From positions 25,722-89,721 of the forward strand of contig JAAVHV010000008.1 in the NCBI GenBank assembly GCA_014799505.1: a stretch of DNA of 64,000 nt. Reading direction: 5' to 3'. The notes beneath the pieces were generated by a model. That model saw only the letters and a program-made list of their open reading frames with translations, did not search any database and was not told the DNA's origin. This DNA comes from Clostridiales bacterium. Lineage in GTDB: Bacteria > Bacillota > Clostridia > Oscillospirales > Oscillospiraceae. Shown one piece after another: positions 9,542 through 18,712 of the stretch (its first letter is position 1; each line of letters starts with the position of its first letter). A program made the translations under genes and the position numbers.

Positions 9542-11041
9542 ATGCGTCATTATGAAACTACCGTCCAGGAGCTGAAGGACAAGGTACTTACCGCCGTAGC
9601 CCGGCTGGCCTGGAACGACAAGCTCCAGGGCAACGACCTGCTGAACATCCCGGAGGAGATCGTCCCCGGTCCCGAGGCCCAGATGCGCTGCTGCATTTAC
9701 AAGGAGCGGGCCGTGGTCACCAGCCGGGTGAAGATGGCCATGGGCGGCGACCGGGCCAACCCCTCCCTGGTGGAGGTCATGCCCATCGCCTGCGACGAGT
9801 GTCCCGTCACCGAGATCAGCGTGGGCCCGTCCTGCCGGGGCTGTATCGCCCACCGCTGTATGGAGGCGTGCCCCAAGGGGGCCATCCGCATTGAGAACCA
9901 CCGCTCCGTCATCGACCACTCCAAGTGCGTGCTGTGCGGCAAGTGCATCCAGGCCTGCCCCTACGGCGCCATCACCAAGAACGTGCGCCCCTGCGAGCGC
10001 GCCTGCCCGGTCAAGGCCATCTCCATGGGCGAGGACCGCAAGGCCAGCATCGACGCCACCAAGTGCATCTCCTGCGGTGAGTGCGTCATCCAGTGCCCCT
10101 TCGGCGCCATCATGGACAAATCCTACATCGTGGACGTGATCCAGATGCTGATGGGCGCGGACAAGTGGGGCCTGCACGTGTACGCCATTCTGGCCCCCGC
10201 GTTCGTGGGCCAGTTCGACTGCACCCCCGGCCAGATGGTATCCGCCCTGAAAGAGATGGGCTTCTACGACGTGGGGGAGGTGGCCCTGGGCGCCGACCTG
10301 ACCGCCAAGGCGGAGGCCGCCGAGTTCGACGAGCGGGGCGGCGAGTCCATGACCTCCTCCTGCTGCCCGGCCTTCGTGGCCTACGTGGAGCGGCATATGC
10401 CCGACATGGTGCCCAAGGTCTCCACCACCCCCTCCCCCATGGTCATGCTGGGCCGGTACATCAAGGACCGGGACCCCCTGGCCCGGGTGGTATTCATCGG
10501 CCCGTGCGTGGCCAAGAAGCGGGAGTTCCATCTGGGCCGCACCCGCTCCTCCGTGGATCTGGTGCTCACCTTTGAGGAGCTGTACGCCATGCTGGCCGCC
10601 AAGGACATCGACGTGACCAAGATGCCCGAGGCGTCCCTGGACCACGCCAGCGGCTTTGGCCGCAGCTTTGCCGCCAGCGGCGGCGTGGCGGCGGCGGTGG
10701 GTCAGGCCCTGAAGGAGATGGGCAGCTCCGTAGAGGCCAAGACCCTGCCCTGCTCCGGCATTGAGGAGTGCAAGATGGCCCTGCTGAAGATGTCCAAGGG
10801 TGTGCTGCCCGAGAACTTCATCGAGGGCATGGCCTGCCAGGGCGGCTGCGTCCAGGGCCCGGCGGTCATCATGCGCAGCCCCAAAAACAAGGCCGAGGTG
10901 TCCAAGCACGCCAAGCAGGCGGGAGAGCGCACCATCAACGACGCCGTCAACAACGCCGGAGGCTCGGCGGAGCCCACCAGCAGCGAATCCAAGCCCGGCG
11001 GAGCTGTGGAGAAGAACCGGGTAGCCGTTGAACAAGCCTGA
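9542..11041 (+). CDS. Monomeric [FeFe] hydrogenase with 4Fe-4S ferredoxin domains
   Basis: CVLCGKCIQACPYGAI and CISCGECVIQCPFGAI clusters; H-cluster-type motifs TSCCPAF, GPCVAKKRE and GMACQGGC. Confidence 0.9.
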   Translation: MRHYETTVQELKDKVLTAVARLAWNDKLQGNDLLNIPEEIVPGPEAQMRCCIYKERAVVTSRVKMAMGGDRANPSLVEVMPIACDECPVTEISVGPSCRGCIAHRCMEACPKGAIRIENHRSVIDHSKCVLCGKCIQACPYGAITKNVRPCERACPVKAISMGEDRKASIDATKCISCGECVIQCPFGAIMDKSYIVDVIQMLMGADKWGLHVYAILAPAFVGQFDCTPGQMVSALKEMGFYDVGEVALGADLTAKAEAAEFDERGGESMTSSCCPAFVAYVERHMPDMVPKVSTTPSPMVMLGRYIKDRDPLARVVFIGPCVAKKREFHLGRTRSSVDLVLTFEELYAMLAAKDIDVTKMPEASLDHASGFGRSFAASGGVAAAVGQALKEMGSSVEAKTLPCSGIEECKMALLKMSKGVLPENFIEGMACQGGCVQGPAVIMRSPKNKAEVSKHAKQAGERTINDAVNNAGGSAEPTSSESKPGGAVEKNRVAVEQA

Positions 11042-11075
11042 GTTTGAACCCCATCCCCCTTCCCTTGACAGGCAG

Positions 11076-11108
11076 AACTCCCCGGCGTCCGCGCCGGGGA
11101 GTTTTTTC
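11076..11108 (+). terminator. Intrinsic terminator after hydrogenase
   Basis: AACTCCCCGGCG-TCCG-CGCCGGGGAGTTTTTT. Confidence 0.85.
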
Positions 11109-11214
11109 ATCAACCGCCCAGCCTTTTCCGAGCCAGGCCCTTGCAATCCCGGCATTTTTCCTATATAATGTTTTGACTTCATAAATTCAATTCTCACCCA
11201 AGGAAGTGTTCACA

Positions 11215-13635
11215 TTGAAATACGATTTCGCCGCCATTGAGCCCAAATGGCAAAAGCGCTGGGAAGAGGCCAAGGTCTACGCCGCCGCCGACCACAGCGA
11301 CAAGCCCAAGTTCTATGGCCTCATCGAGTTCCCCTATCCCTCCGGCCAGGGGCTCCACGTGGGCCATCCCCGGCCCTACACCGCCATGGACATCGTCACC
11401 CGCAAAAAGCGGATGGACGGGTTCAACGTGCTCTTCCCCATGGGCTTCGACGCCTTCGGCCTGCCCACGGAGAACTACGCCATCAAGAACCACATCCACC
11501 CCGCCGTGGTGACCAAAAACAACATTGCCCGCTTTACCGAGCAGCTCAAGCGGCTGGGTTACGGCTTTGACTGGGACCGGGTGGTGGACACCACCGACCC
11601 CAACTACTACAAGTGGACCCAGTGGATCTTCCTCCAGCTCTATAAAAAGGGTCTGGCCTACAAGGCCACCATGCCGGTGAACTGGTGTACCTCCTGCAAG
11701 TGCGTCCTCGCCAACGAGGAGGTCGTAGAGGGCGTTTGCGAGCGCTGCGGCTCCCCCGTCATCCGCAAGGAGAAGAGCCAGTGGATGCTGAAGATCACCG
11801 AGTACGCCCAGCGGCTCATCGACGACCTGGACGACGTGGACTTCATCGAGCGGGTCAAGATCCAGCAGCGCAACTGGATCGGCCGCTCCACCGGCGCGGA
11901 GGTCACCTTCAAGGCCACCACCGGGGAGGACATCGTGGTGTTCACCACCCGGCCCGACACCCTGTTCGGCGCCACCTATATGGTGCTGTCCCCCGAGCAC
12001 GCTCTGGTAAAGGGCTGGCTGGAGGCGGGCAAGCTGAATAACGCCGACGAGGTCACCGCCTACCAGAAGGCCGCCGCCTCCAAGTCCGATCTGGAGCGCA
12101 CCGAGCTGAACAAGGAAAAGACCGGCGTCTGCCTGGACGGCGTGCGGGGCGTCAACCCGGTGAACGGCCGGGAGATCCCCATCTTCATCTCCGACTATGT
12201 GCTGGCCACCTATGGCACCGGCGCCATCATGGCCGTCCCCGCCCACGACGACCGTGACTGGGAGTTCGCCAAAAAGTTCGGCTGTGAGATCATCGAGGTA
12301 GTGTCCGGCGGCGAGGACGTGCAGAAGGCCGCCTTCACCGCCAAGGACGACACCGGCATCATGGTCAACTCCGAGTTCCTCAACGGCCTGACCGTCAAGG
12401 ATGCTATCCCCGTTATCACGAAATGGCTGGAGGAGAAGGGCATCGGCGAGGCCAAGGTGAACTACAAGCTGCGCGACTGGGTGTTCTCCCGTCAGCGCTA
12501 CTGGGGCGAGCCCATCCCCATGGTGAACTGCGAGAAGTGCGGCTGGGTGCCCCTGCCCGAGAGTGAGCTGCCCCTGCTGCTCCCCGACGTGGAGAGCTAT
12601 GAGCCCACCGACGACGGCGAGTCCCCCATCAGCAAGATGACCGACTGGGTGAACACCACCTGCCCCTGCTGCGGCGGCCCCGCCAAGCGTGAGACGGACA
12701 CCATGCCCCAGTGGGCCGGATCCTCCTGGTACTTCCTGCGGTATATGGACCCCAACAACGACCAGGCGCTGGCCTCCAAGGAAGCGCTGGACTACTGGTC
12801 CCCCGTCGACTGGTACAACGGCGGCATGGAGCACACCACCCTCCATCTGCTCTACTCCCGGTTCTGGCATAAGTTCCTGTACGACATCGGCGTGGTGCCC
12901 ACCAAGGAGCCCTACCAGAAGCGCACCAGCCACGGCATGATCCTGGGCGAGGGCGGCGAGAAGATGTCCAAGTCCCGGGGCAACGTGGTCAACCCGGACG
13001 ACGTGGTAAAGGCCTACGGCGCGGACACCCTGCGTCTGTATATCATGTTCATCGGCGACTTTGAGCAGGCCGCGGTCTGGTCGGACAACGCGGTGAAGGG
13101 CTGCAAACGATTCCTGGACAAGGTGTGGAACCTGGCGGAGAGCTGTTCGGACAGCCTGAACTACACCCGCGAGAACGAGGCGAGCATCCACAAGTGCATC
13201 AAGAAGGTGGCGGACGACATTGAGGCCATGAAGTTCAACACCGCCATCGCCGCCATGATGACCCTGGTGGGCGACTTCCAGAAGAACGGCTGCTCCAAGG
13301 GCGACATGAAAACGCTGGTCACCATGCTGTCCCCCTTCGCCCCCCATGTGGCGGAGGAGCTGTGGGAGATGCTGGGCGGCAAGGGCTTCGTGTGCCAGCA
13401 GCCCTGGCCCGCTTACGATGAGAGCAAGACCGTGGCCGACACCATCCAGATGGCCGTCCAGGTCAACGGCAAGGTGCGGGCCAACATCACCGTCCCCACC
13501 GGAGCGGACAACGAGGCCATTGTGGCGTCCGCCATGGCGGACGCCAAGGTGCGGAAGTTCACCGACGGCATGGCCCTGGTCAAGACCATCGTGGTGCCGG
13601 GGCGGCTGGTCAATCTGATTGTGAAACCGCAGTAA
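11215..13635 (+). CDS. leuS: Leucyl-tRNA synthetase
   Basis: [13 protein letters not shown] (HIGH-like), KMSKSRGN (KMSKS) motifs, CP1 editing domain. TTG start with AAGGAAG upstream. Confidence 0.96.
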   Translation: MKYDFAAIEPKWQKRWEEAKVYAAADHSDKPKFYGLIEFPYPSGQGLHVGHPRPYTAMDIVTRKKRMDGFNVLFPMGFDAFGLPTENYAIKNHIHPAVVTKNNIARFTEQLKRLGYGFDWDRVVDTTDPNYYKWTQWIFLQLYKKGLAYKATMPVNWCTSCKCVLANEEVVEGVCERCGSPVIRKEKSQWMLKITEYAQRLIDDLDDVDFIERVKIQQRNWIGRSTGAEVTFKATTGEDIVVFTTRPDTLFGATYMVLSPEHALVKGWLEAGKLNNADEVTAYQKAAASKSDLERTELNKEKTGVCLDGVRGVNPVNGREIPIFISDYVLATYGTGAIMAVPAHDDRDWEFAKKFGCEIIEVVSGGEDVQKAAFTAKDDTGIMVNSEFLNGLTVKDAIPVITKWLEEKGIGEAKVNYKLRDWVFSRQRYWGEPIPMVNCEKCGWVPLPESELPLLLPDVESYEPTDDGESPISKMTDWVNTTCPCCGGPAKRETDTMPQWAGSSWYFLRYMDPNNDQALASKEALDYWSPVDWYNGGMEHTTLHLLYSRFWHKFLYDIGVVPTKEPYQKRTSHGMILGEGGEKMSKSRGNVVNPDDVVKAYGADTLRLYIMFIGDFEQAAVWSDNAVKGCKRFLDKVWNLAESCSDSLNYTRENEASIHKCIKKVADDIEAMKFNTAIAAMMTLVGDFQKNGCSKGDMKTLVTMLSPFAPHVAEELWEMLGGKGFVCQQPWPAYDESKTVADTIQMAVQVNGKVRANITVPTGADNEAIVASAMADAKVRKFTDGMALVKTIVVPGRLVNLIVKPQ

Positions 13636-13639
13636 GCAT

Positions 13640-13780
13640 ATGGGTACAAAATATATGCTGCTGGGCATCGTGCTGTGCCTGTGCGGGATCATATTGGCCG
13701 CTTTCCCCAGCCCCGTTGCTTGGGCCTTTGCGGGCGGCGGGCTGCTCCTGGCGCTCATCGGCCTGTACAAAGAGGGTTGA
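13640..13780 (+). CDS. Small two-TM hypothetical protein (46 aa)
   Basis: MGTKYMLLGIVLCLCGIILAAFPSPVAWAFAGGGLLLALIGLYKEG; starts 5 nt after the leuS stop. Confidence 0.5.
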   Translation: MGTKYMLLGIVLCLCGIILAAFPSPVAWAFAGGGLLLALIGLYKEG

Positions 13781-13943
13781 GGGGACGTCTAACAGCATCT
13801 GCCATCTGAAATCGCAAAATCCCCTATATTTTGCGGTTGACATTGGGACGGTTTTCACATATAATAGTCCTGTTAAAGCCATCGTCAATGGCCCCTAAAG
13901 CATCCTGGAGTTAACCGGATGTTTCGGAGGGAGGGAAATATAG

Positions 13944-14129
13944 ATGTCCGAAGTTCATGTCCGCGAGGGCGAGTCTCTGGAGAACGCGCTGAAGCGCTTT
14001 AAGCGCAGCTGCGCCAAGTCCGGCGTTCTGGCCGAGGTGCGTAAGCGCGAGTTCTATGACAGCCCCAGCGTCAAGCGCCGCAAGAAGAGCGAGGCGGCCC
14101 GGAAGAACCGCAATAAGAAGTTCTATTGA
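13944..14129 (+). CDS. rpsU: 30S ribosomal protein S21
   Basis: [54 protein letters not shown]. Confidence 0.97.
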   Translation: MSEVHVREGESLENALKRFKRSCAKSGVLAEVRKREFYDSPSVKRRKKSEAARKNRNKKFY

Positions 14130-14135
14130 TGATGA

Positions 14136-14170
14136 AGCAGCGTCCTGAAACGGGACGCTGCTTTTATTTT
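14136..14170 (+). terminator. Intrinsic terminator after rpsU
   Basis: AGCAGCGTCC-TGAAAC-GGGACGCTGCTTTTATTTT. Confidence 0.85.
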
Positions 14171-14276
14171 CCCTGAGGCGTTCCCGTTGTAGGGCGTATA
14201 TAAATTGGAATATTTGCCCAAACTTGGCATAGAGTTTGACAGAGGGTCGTGACCCCGTGAAAGGAAGGTGAAGCCC

Positions 14277-14525
14277 ATGGCAGAGGCAGTCCGTTCTAGC
14301 CGCAGGAAGGAGTTGGCGCGGCGGGAGGAGGAGCGCCGGCAGCTGATGGAGGGGATGCGGGAGACCCGCAATCAGCTCAACTGCGCCTACGCCCAGTTCA
14401 ACGCCTACAGCGATCCCGATCTGGTGGATTCCTGCGTCTATCAGATCAACGCCCTGCAAAGCCGTTACTCCTACTTCCTGCGCCAGATGAAGCTGCTGGA
14501 CGCCGCCCAGGAGGAGGCGGTGTGA
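14277..14525 (+). CDS. DUF2508 (YaaL-like) protein
   Basis: Short charged helical protein ending QSRYSYFLRQMKLLDAAQ, immediately upstream of a BofA-like gene. Confidence 0.7.
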   Translation: MAEAVRSSRRKELARREEERRQLMEGMRETRNQLNCAYAQFNAYSDPDLVDSCVYQINALQSRYSYFLRQMKLLDAAQEEAV

Positions 14526-14773
14526 GCGGTTGGATCTGGTGGGCGGCAGGGGGACTGTTGCTTGTCCTGGCCCTCTGCCGCCGCCCCCTGGGCGCCCTGT
14601 GCCGTCTGATCGTCCGGTCTGGGATCGGGCTGGTGTTTCTCTGGCTGTTTCAGGGGCTGGGGACGCTGCTGGGCGTTACCCTGGGGGTCAATCTGCTCAA
14701 CGGCCTGGTGCTGGGCGCGCTGGGCCTGCCCGGCCTGGGCCTGCTGCTCCTGACCCAATGGGCCTGGAAGTGA
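14522..14773 (+). CDS. BofA-like pro-sigmaK processing inhibitor family protein
   Basis: Small hydrophobic protein ending 'GVTLGVNLLNGLVLGALGLPGLGLLLLTQW'; 4-nt overlap with the YaaL-like gene. Confidence 0.8.
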   Translation: MSGWIWWAAGGLLLVLALCRRPLGALCRLIVRSGIGLVFLWLFQGLGTLLGVTLGVNLLNGLVLGALGLPGLGLLLLTQWAWK

Positions 14774-14775
14774 GA

Positions 14776-14805
14776 GCCGTCCGGATCTGCCGGACGGCCC
14801 TTTTC
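14776..14805 (+). terminator. Intrinsic terminator
   Basis: GCCGTCCGG-ATCTG-CCGGACGGCCCTTTT. Confidence 0.8.
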
Positions 14806-14982
14806 TGTCTCATTTTGCCGATATTACTTTAACAATTATTTCACAAAATCAGCATTTGGGCGTTGAACTGATGGGAAGCCTTATGGTATAATATATTGCT
14901 TCTAATCATACCGCATGGCTGGCACAACGCCATCGAAATCCGATACCGCGCGGTCAGGCGCGGCGTTTGGAGGGAGTTCATC

Positions 14983-16080
14983 ATGGGCGGGCATAAGAAC
15001 CACTACGGATATCACGAATACCGGGGCCGGGGCGGCGGCCGGGGCCGGACGGTGCTGCTGTTCATCATCGCCCTGCTGCTGCTGCTGCTGGCGGCGGGCG
15101 CGGCGTTTTACGCCATGGTGGAGCTGGAGTATACCGACAACGGCGTGAAGATCAGCTGGCGAAACGGCCAAGAGGCCACGCCATCCCATCCTCCCGTTGC
15201 CTCCGACCCGCTGGAGATCGTCACCGGCCCGGTGGACGTCACTGTGGGACCCACAGAGACCGTGGAGCCCACCCCCACGCCTCCGCCGGAGCCTGAATAT
15301 CAACCCATCGCCGCCGTAACCGTGACCACGGCCCAGCTGCGCGGCGGCTCCGCCGCCCAGGCCGTGGCCGCCGCCGGGGGAAACGCCCTGGTGGTGGAGA
15401 TGAAAAACGTCAATGGCTACCTGGCCTGGCAGTCTCAGGCGGCTCTGGCCGCCACCATGGGAACCAACGCCGCTGACAACCTTACCGCTCAGGCGGTGCA
15501 GACCCTGGCTCAGACCACCGACCTGTACCTGGTGGCCAAGATCCAGTGCTTCCGGGATCCGCTGCTGGCCACCAATCGAATCGGATCCCTCATGACCAGG
15601 GGGGGCAATGTGTGGCACGATACACAGGGCATGGGCTGGTCCAGCCCCGCCAACCAGCAGGCGGCGGACTATCTGTCCACTCTGTGCCTGGAGCTGGCCG
15701 ACATGGGCTTCGATGAAATCCTGCTGGATAAGGCCGGTTACCCCAACTTCGGCGAGGTCAACGTGCTGGCCACCAGCGACAACCGCCCGGAGGATCTCTC
15801 CATCCCCGTGTCCGCCTTCCTGGAGCGCCTCTCCGGGGAGCTGGCCCAGCGCGGTGTGTGCCTAAGCGTGCTCACCGACGAGACGCTGCTGCCGGGGGAC
15901 GCGGTGCTCACCGGCCTGACCTCCGATGTGCTAGCCGGCCATGTGGGCCGGGTATGGCTGGACGGCAGCGCCAGCGCCCAGCAGTACAGCGCCCTGCTCA
16001 CCGCGGCGGGCTGGAGTGACACCGCTCCCCGGGTGGTAGCGAAAAACGCCCCCTTCGACGGAGGCAGCTGGTATCGCTAA
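14983..16080 (+). CDS. Membrane-anchored glycoside-hydrolase-like protein (putative DUF4015-type TIM barrel)
   Basis: His/Gly/Arg-rich N-terminus, one TM, Thr/Pro linker, then 'GFDEILLDKAGYPNFGEV' resembling that fold. Confidence 0.5.
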   Translation: MGGHKNHYGYHEYRGRGGGRGRTVLLFIIALLLLLLAAGAAFYAMVELEYTDNGVKISWRNGQEATPSHPPVASDPLEIVTGPVDVTVGPTETVEPTPTPPPEPEYQPIAAVTVTTAQLRGGSAAQAVAAAGGNALVVEMKNVNGYLAWQSQAALAATMGTNAADNLTAQAVQTLAQTTDLYLVAKIQCFRDPLLATNRIGSLMTRGGNVWHDTQGMGWSSPANQQAADYLSTLCLELADMGFDEILLDKAGYPNFGEVNVLATSDNRPEDLSIPVSAFLERLSGELAQRGVCLSVLTDETLLPGDAVLTGLTSDVLAGHVGRVWLDGSASAQQYSALLTAAGWSDTAPRVVAKNAPFDGGSWYR

Positions 16081-16085
16081 TACGA

Positions 16086-16120
16086 AAATCCCCCACCGCG
16101 TCGCGGTGGGGGATTTTTCC
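16086..16120. terminator. Bidirectional intrinsic terminator
   Basis: AAATCCCCCACCGCG-TCGCGGTGGGGGATTTTT between convergent genes. Confidence 0.8.
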
Positions 16121-16145
16121 GCTCAAAGGCGGGGAGATCCTATCA

Positions 16146-17570
16146 TCACACGATCAGGAAGAACTTGATGAGGAACAGCGCGGAGATGACATAGGTCAGC
16201 ACAGACACGTCCTTGGCCTTGCCGGAGAACACCTTGATGACGGTGTAGGAGATCAGGCCCAGGCCGATGGCGTGGCCGATGGAGCTGGAGATGGGCATGG
16301 CGATGAGCATCAGCGCCACGGGCACCATCTGATCCATGTCGTCGAACTTCACGTTCTTCAGGCCCTGGAGCATCAGCACGCCCACGTAGATCAGGGCGGC
16401 GGAGGTGGCGGCGGCGGGGATGATGGCCGCGATGGGGGCGATGAACATACAGGCCAGGAAGATGATGCCGCAGGTCAGGGCAGTCAGGCCGGTGCGGCCG
16501 CCCGCTTCCACGCCGGAGGCGGACTCCACGAAGGTGGTGACAGTGGAGGTGCCGGTGCAGGCGCCGGCTACGGTGCCGATGGCGTCGGCCAGCAGGGCCT
16601 CCTTCATGTTGGGCATATTGCCCTGCTTGTCCACCATGCCGGCCCGGGAGGCGGTGCCCACCAGGGTGCCGATGGTGTCAAACATATCGATCATGCAGAA
16701 GGTAATGATCAGGGTAACCACGGTGAACACGCCGATGTCCATGAAGCCCTTGAAGTTGAACTTGAACAGGGTGGTGCTGGCCATATCGGCGAAGGGGGGG
16801 ATGAAGGAGGCGGTGGCCAGGGACTCGAAGGGATTGACCTTCAGGAAGGCGAAGGAGCCGATCCAGTAGATCACGGAGGCGGCCAGCATACCGATCAGCA
16901 CCGCGCCCTTGATGCCCTTCTTGGCCAGCAGGACGATGACGAACAGGCCGATGAACATGGTGGCCACGCTGAGCACCATGGCGGAGTAGCCGGAGCCCAT
17001 GGTGTCCCTGGCGGAGGAGGCGGTGAGCGCGCCGAAGAAGTCACGCATGACGTAGAACGGGCCGCCGTTCTCGGAGTAGATGCCGGCGTTGGAGCCGAAG
17101 CCGATGTTCATCAGCATCAGGCCGATGGCGGGGGCGATGCCCAGGCGCACGCCCAGGGGGATGGCGTCCACGATCTTCTCACGGATGTTGAGCAGGGACA
17201 GGGCGATGAACACGATGCCCTCCACGAGGATGATGACCAGCGCGGCCTGGAAGCAGGACGTATAGTCGTCCGACTTGGTGATGACCATGATGTTGGCCAC
17301 AACCACGGCGAAGAAGCTGTTCAGGCCCATGCCGGGGGCCAGGCAGAAGGGCTTGTTGGCCAGGAAGGCCATGGCAAACATACCGATGGCGGAGGCGATG
17401 CAGGTGGCCAGGAACACGCCGTTCCACAGGGGGGTGCCCACCGCGAAGCCGGTGAGCAGATTGGGGTTCAGGGCGATGATGTAGGCCATCGTCATGAACG
17501 TGGTGAGACCGGCCACGATTTCGGTGCGTACCGTGGTGCCGTTCTCCTTGAGCTTGAAAATTTTCTCCAT
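16146..17570 (-). CDS. NCS2-family purine (guanine/hypoxanthine-type) permease
   Basis: MEKIFKLKENGTTVRTEIVAGLTTFMTMAYIIALNPNLL; CTGTSTVTTFVESASGVEAGGRTGLT; purine riboswitch upstream. Confidence 0.93.
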   Translation of the reverse strand: MEKIFKLKENGTTVRTEIVAGLTTFMTMAYIIALNPNLLTGFAVGTPLWNGVFLATCIASAIGMFAMAFLANKPFCLAPGMGLNSFFAVVVANIMVITKSDDYTSCFQAALVIILVEGIVFIALSLLNIREKIVDAIPLGVRLGIAPAIGLMLMNIGFGSNAGIYSENGGPFYVMRDFFGALTASSARDTMGSGYSAMVLSVATMFIGLFVIVLLAKKGIKGAVLIGMLAASVIYWIGSFAFLKVNPFESLATASFIPPFADMASTTLFKFNFKGFMDIGVFTVVTLIITFCMIDMFDTIGTLVGTASRAGMVDKQGNMPNMKEALLADAIGTVAGACTGTSTVTTFVESASGVEAGGRTGLTALTCGIIFLACMFIAPIAAIIPAAATSAALIYVGVLMLQGLKNVKFDDMDQMVPVALMLIAMPISSSIGHAIGLGLISYTVIKVFSGKAKDVSVLTYVISALFLIKFFLIV

Positions 17571-17616
17571 AAAAAACTCCCTCTCCAGTATTTCCTTCAG
17601 TAAAATCGGGGAGGGA

Positions 17617-17655
17617 AAACAAAATCAGCCCGGAAACGAACCGTAATTCCGCGCT
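17617..17655 (-). terminator. Putative riboswitch-controlled terminator (expression platform)
   Basis: On the minus strand: AGCGCGGAA...TTTCCGGGCT stem followed by GATTTTGTTTT. Confidence 0.6.
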
Positions 17656-17667
17656 TGTTTTTGCAGC

Positions 17668-17728
17668 CGGTAGTTGCCGGATAGGCCGACAGTAGAAACT
17701 CGGGACCCATTTCGCCCCAATTATACCG
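17668..17728 (-). ncRNA. Purine riboswitch (G-box) aptamer
   Basis: Minus strand CGGTATAATTGGGGCGAAATGGGTCCCGAGTTTCTACTGTCGGCCTATCCGGCAACTACCG: P1 CGGTA/TACCG, invariant GTTTCTAC junction, L2 GAAATGG, ACTAC 3' junction. Confidence 0.87.
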
Positions 17729-17815
17729 AAGGATATTGAGTTGACAGGAGAATAATACCATAAATCCGGACGGAATTCTACAGTTTTTTTCTTTTCCGGA
17801 AAACTTCATTACATT

Positions 17816-17844
17816 TTGACAAGAAGGGACAGGGATAGTATAAT
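17816..17844 (+). promoter_or_regulatory. SigA-type promoter for the phosphoribosyltransferase gene
   Basis: TTGACA, 17-nt spacer, TATAAT. Confidence 0.85.
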
Positions 17845-17860
17845 GAGGTTCGTATAAATT

Positions 17861-17927
17861 ACAACGCGGAAGCGCGAAGCCGCGCGTCGCGAACAGGCGT
17901 AGCGTGACAACGCGGAAGCGCGAAGCC
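17861..17927 (+). repeat. Tandem-spaced 21-bp direct repeat in a 5' leader
   Basis: ACAACGCGGAAGCGCGAAGCC at 17861-17881 and exactly repeated at 17907-17927 (period 46). Confidence 0.9.
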
Positions 17928-17961
17928 ACATATTTTATAATATAAGGAGAGATGAACTGCT

Positions 17962-18513
17962 ATGACCTATGAAATGACCGTAGCGGGCCTCAAGCGCCAG
18001 CTGCCCCTGTGTCCCATCAGCGACACCCTGATGATCGGCGCCTTTGTCATCTTCGGCGATGTGGAGCTGACCTGCGCCTGCGCCCGGGAGCTGCTGAAGA
18101 TCGCGCCGGAATTCGACTACATGGTGGCCCCCGAAGCCAAGGCCATCCCCCTGGTTCATGAGATGGCCCGGCAGAGCGGCCGGAACGACTACTTCCTGGT
18201 GCGCAAGAAGAAAAAAGCCTACATGAACGGCGTGTTTGAGGCGGTGGACCGCTCCATCACCACCGAGGGGGAGCAGAAGCTGTATATGGACGGCGCGGAC
18301 GCCAAAAAGATCCGCGGCAAGCGCATCCTTATCCTGGACGACGTGATCTCCACCGGCGGCTCGCTGGCGGCGGTGGAAAGCCTGGTGGAGCAAGCCGGGG
18401 GCACCGTGGTGGGCCGGATGGCCATTCTGGCCGAGGGCAACGCCGCCAAACGGGACGACATCCTCTTCCTGGAGCGGCTGCCCCTGTTCAACGCCGAGGG
18501 CAATCCGCTGTGA
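17962..18513 (+). CDS. Purine-type phosphoribosyltransferase family protein
   Basis: PRPP-binding loop ILILDDVISTGGS; divergent from the purine permease. Confidence 0.8.
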   Translation: MTYEMTVAGLKRQLPLCPISDTLMIGAFVIFGDVELTCACARELLKIAPEFDYMVAPEAKAIPLVHEMARQSGRNDYFLVRKKKKAYMNGVFEAVDRSITTEGEQKLYMDGADAKKIRGKRILILDDVISTGGSLAAVESLVEQAGGTVVGRMAILAEGNAAKRDDILFLERLPLFNAEGNPL

Positions 18514-18541
18514 CAGTTGTTCGTTTTCCTCATTTTTATGA

Positions 18542-18555
18542 CGAACATATGTTTA
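18542..18555. promoter_or_regulatory. Putative LexA (SOS) box
   Basis: CGAACATATGTTTA, 12 of 14 positions of the classic Bacillus-type palindrome CGAACATATGTTCG. Confidence 0.5.
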
Positions 18556-18712
18556 AAATTTGAATAAATTAAAAATTTTTGTTCGATTTCTTGAAAACCA
18601 CTTTACATTTTCCAAAGGCCATGCTATGATGTCAGTGTAAGAGATCGGTCCCCCTATTTGGGAGGAGGGAGGCCGGATCCCCACCCTATATTTAAGAAAT
18701 GAGGTGTCAAGT

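Noticed and set aside
11100-11215. T-box riboswitch upstream of leuS
   Set aside because: Leader is too short and no AGGGUGGNACCGCG-type T-box sequence is present.
11194-13770. 858-aa minus-strand ORF antisense to leuS
   Set aside because: Same shadow-ORF signature; LeuRS is unmistakable on the plus strand.
17861-17927. CRISPR array
   Set aside because: Only two 21-bp repeats with one 25-bp spacer, no cas genes, and it lies inside a 5' leader.
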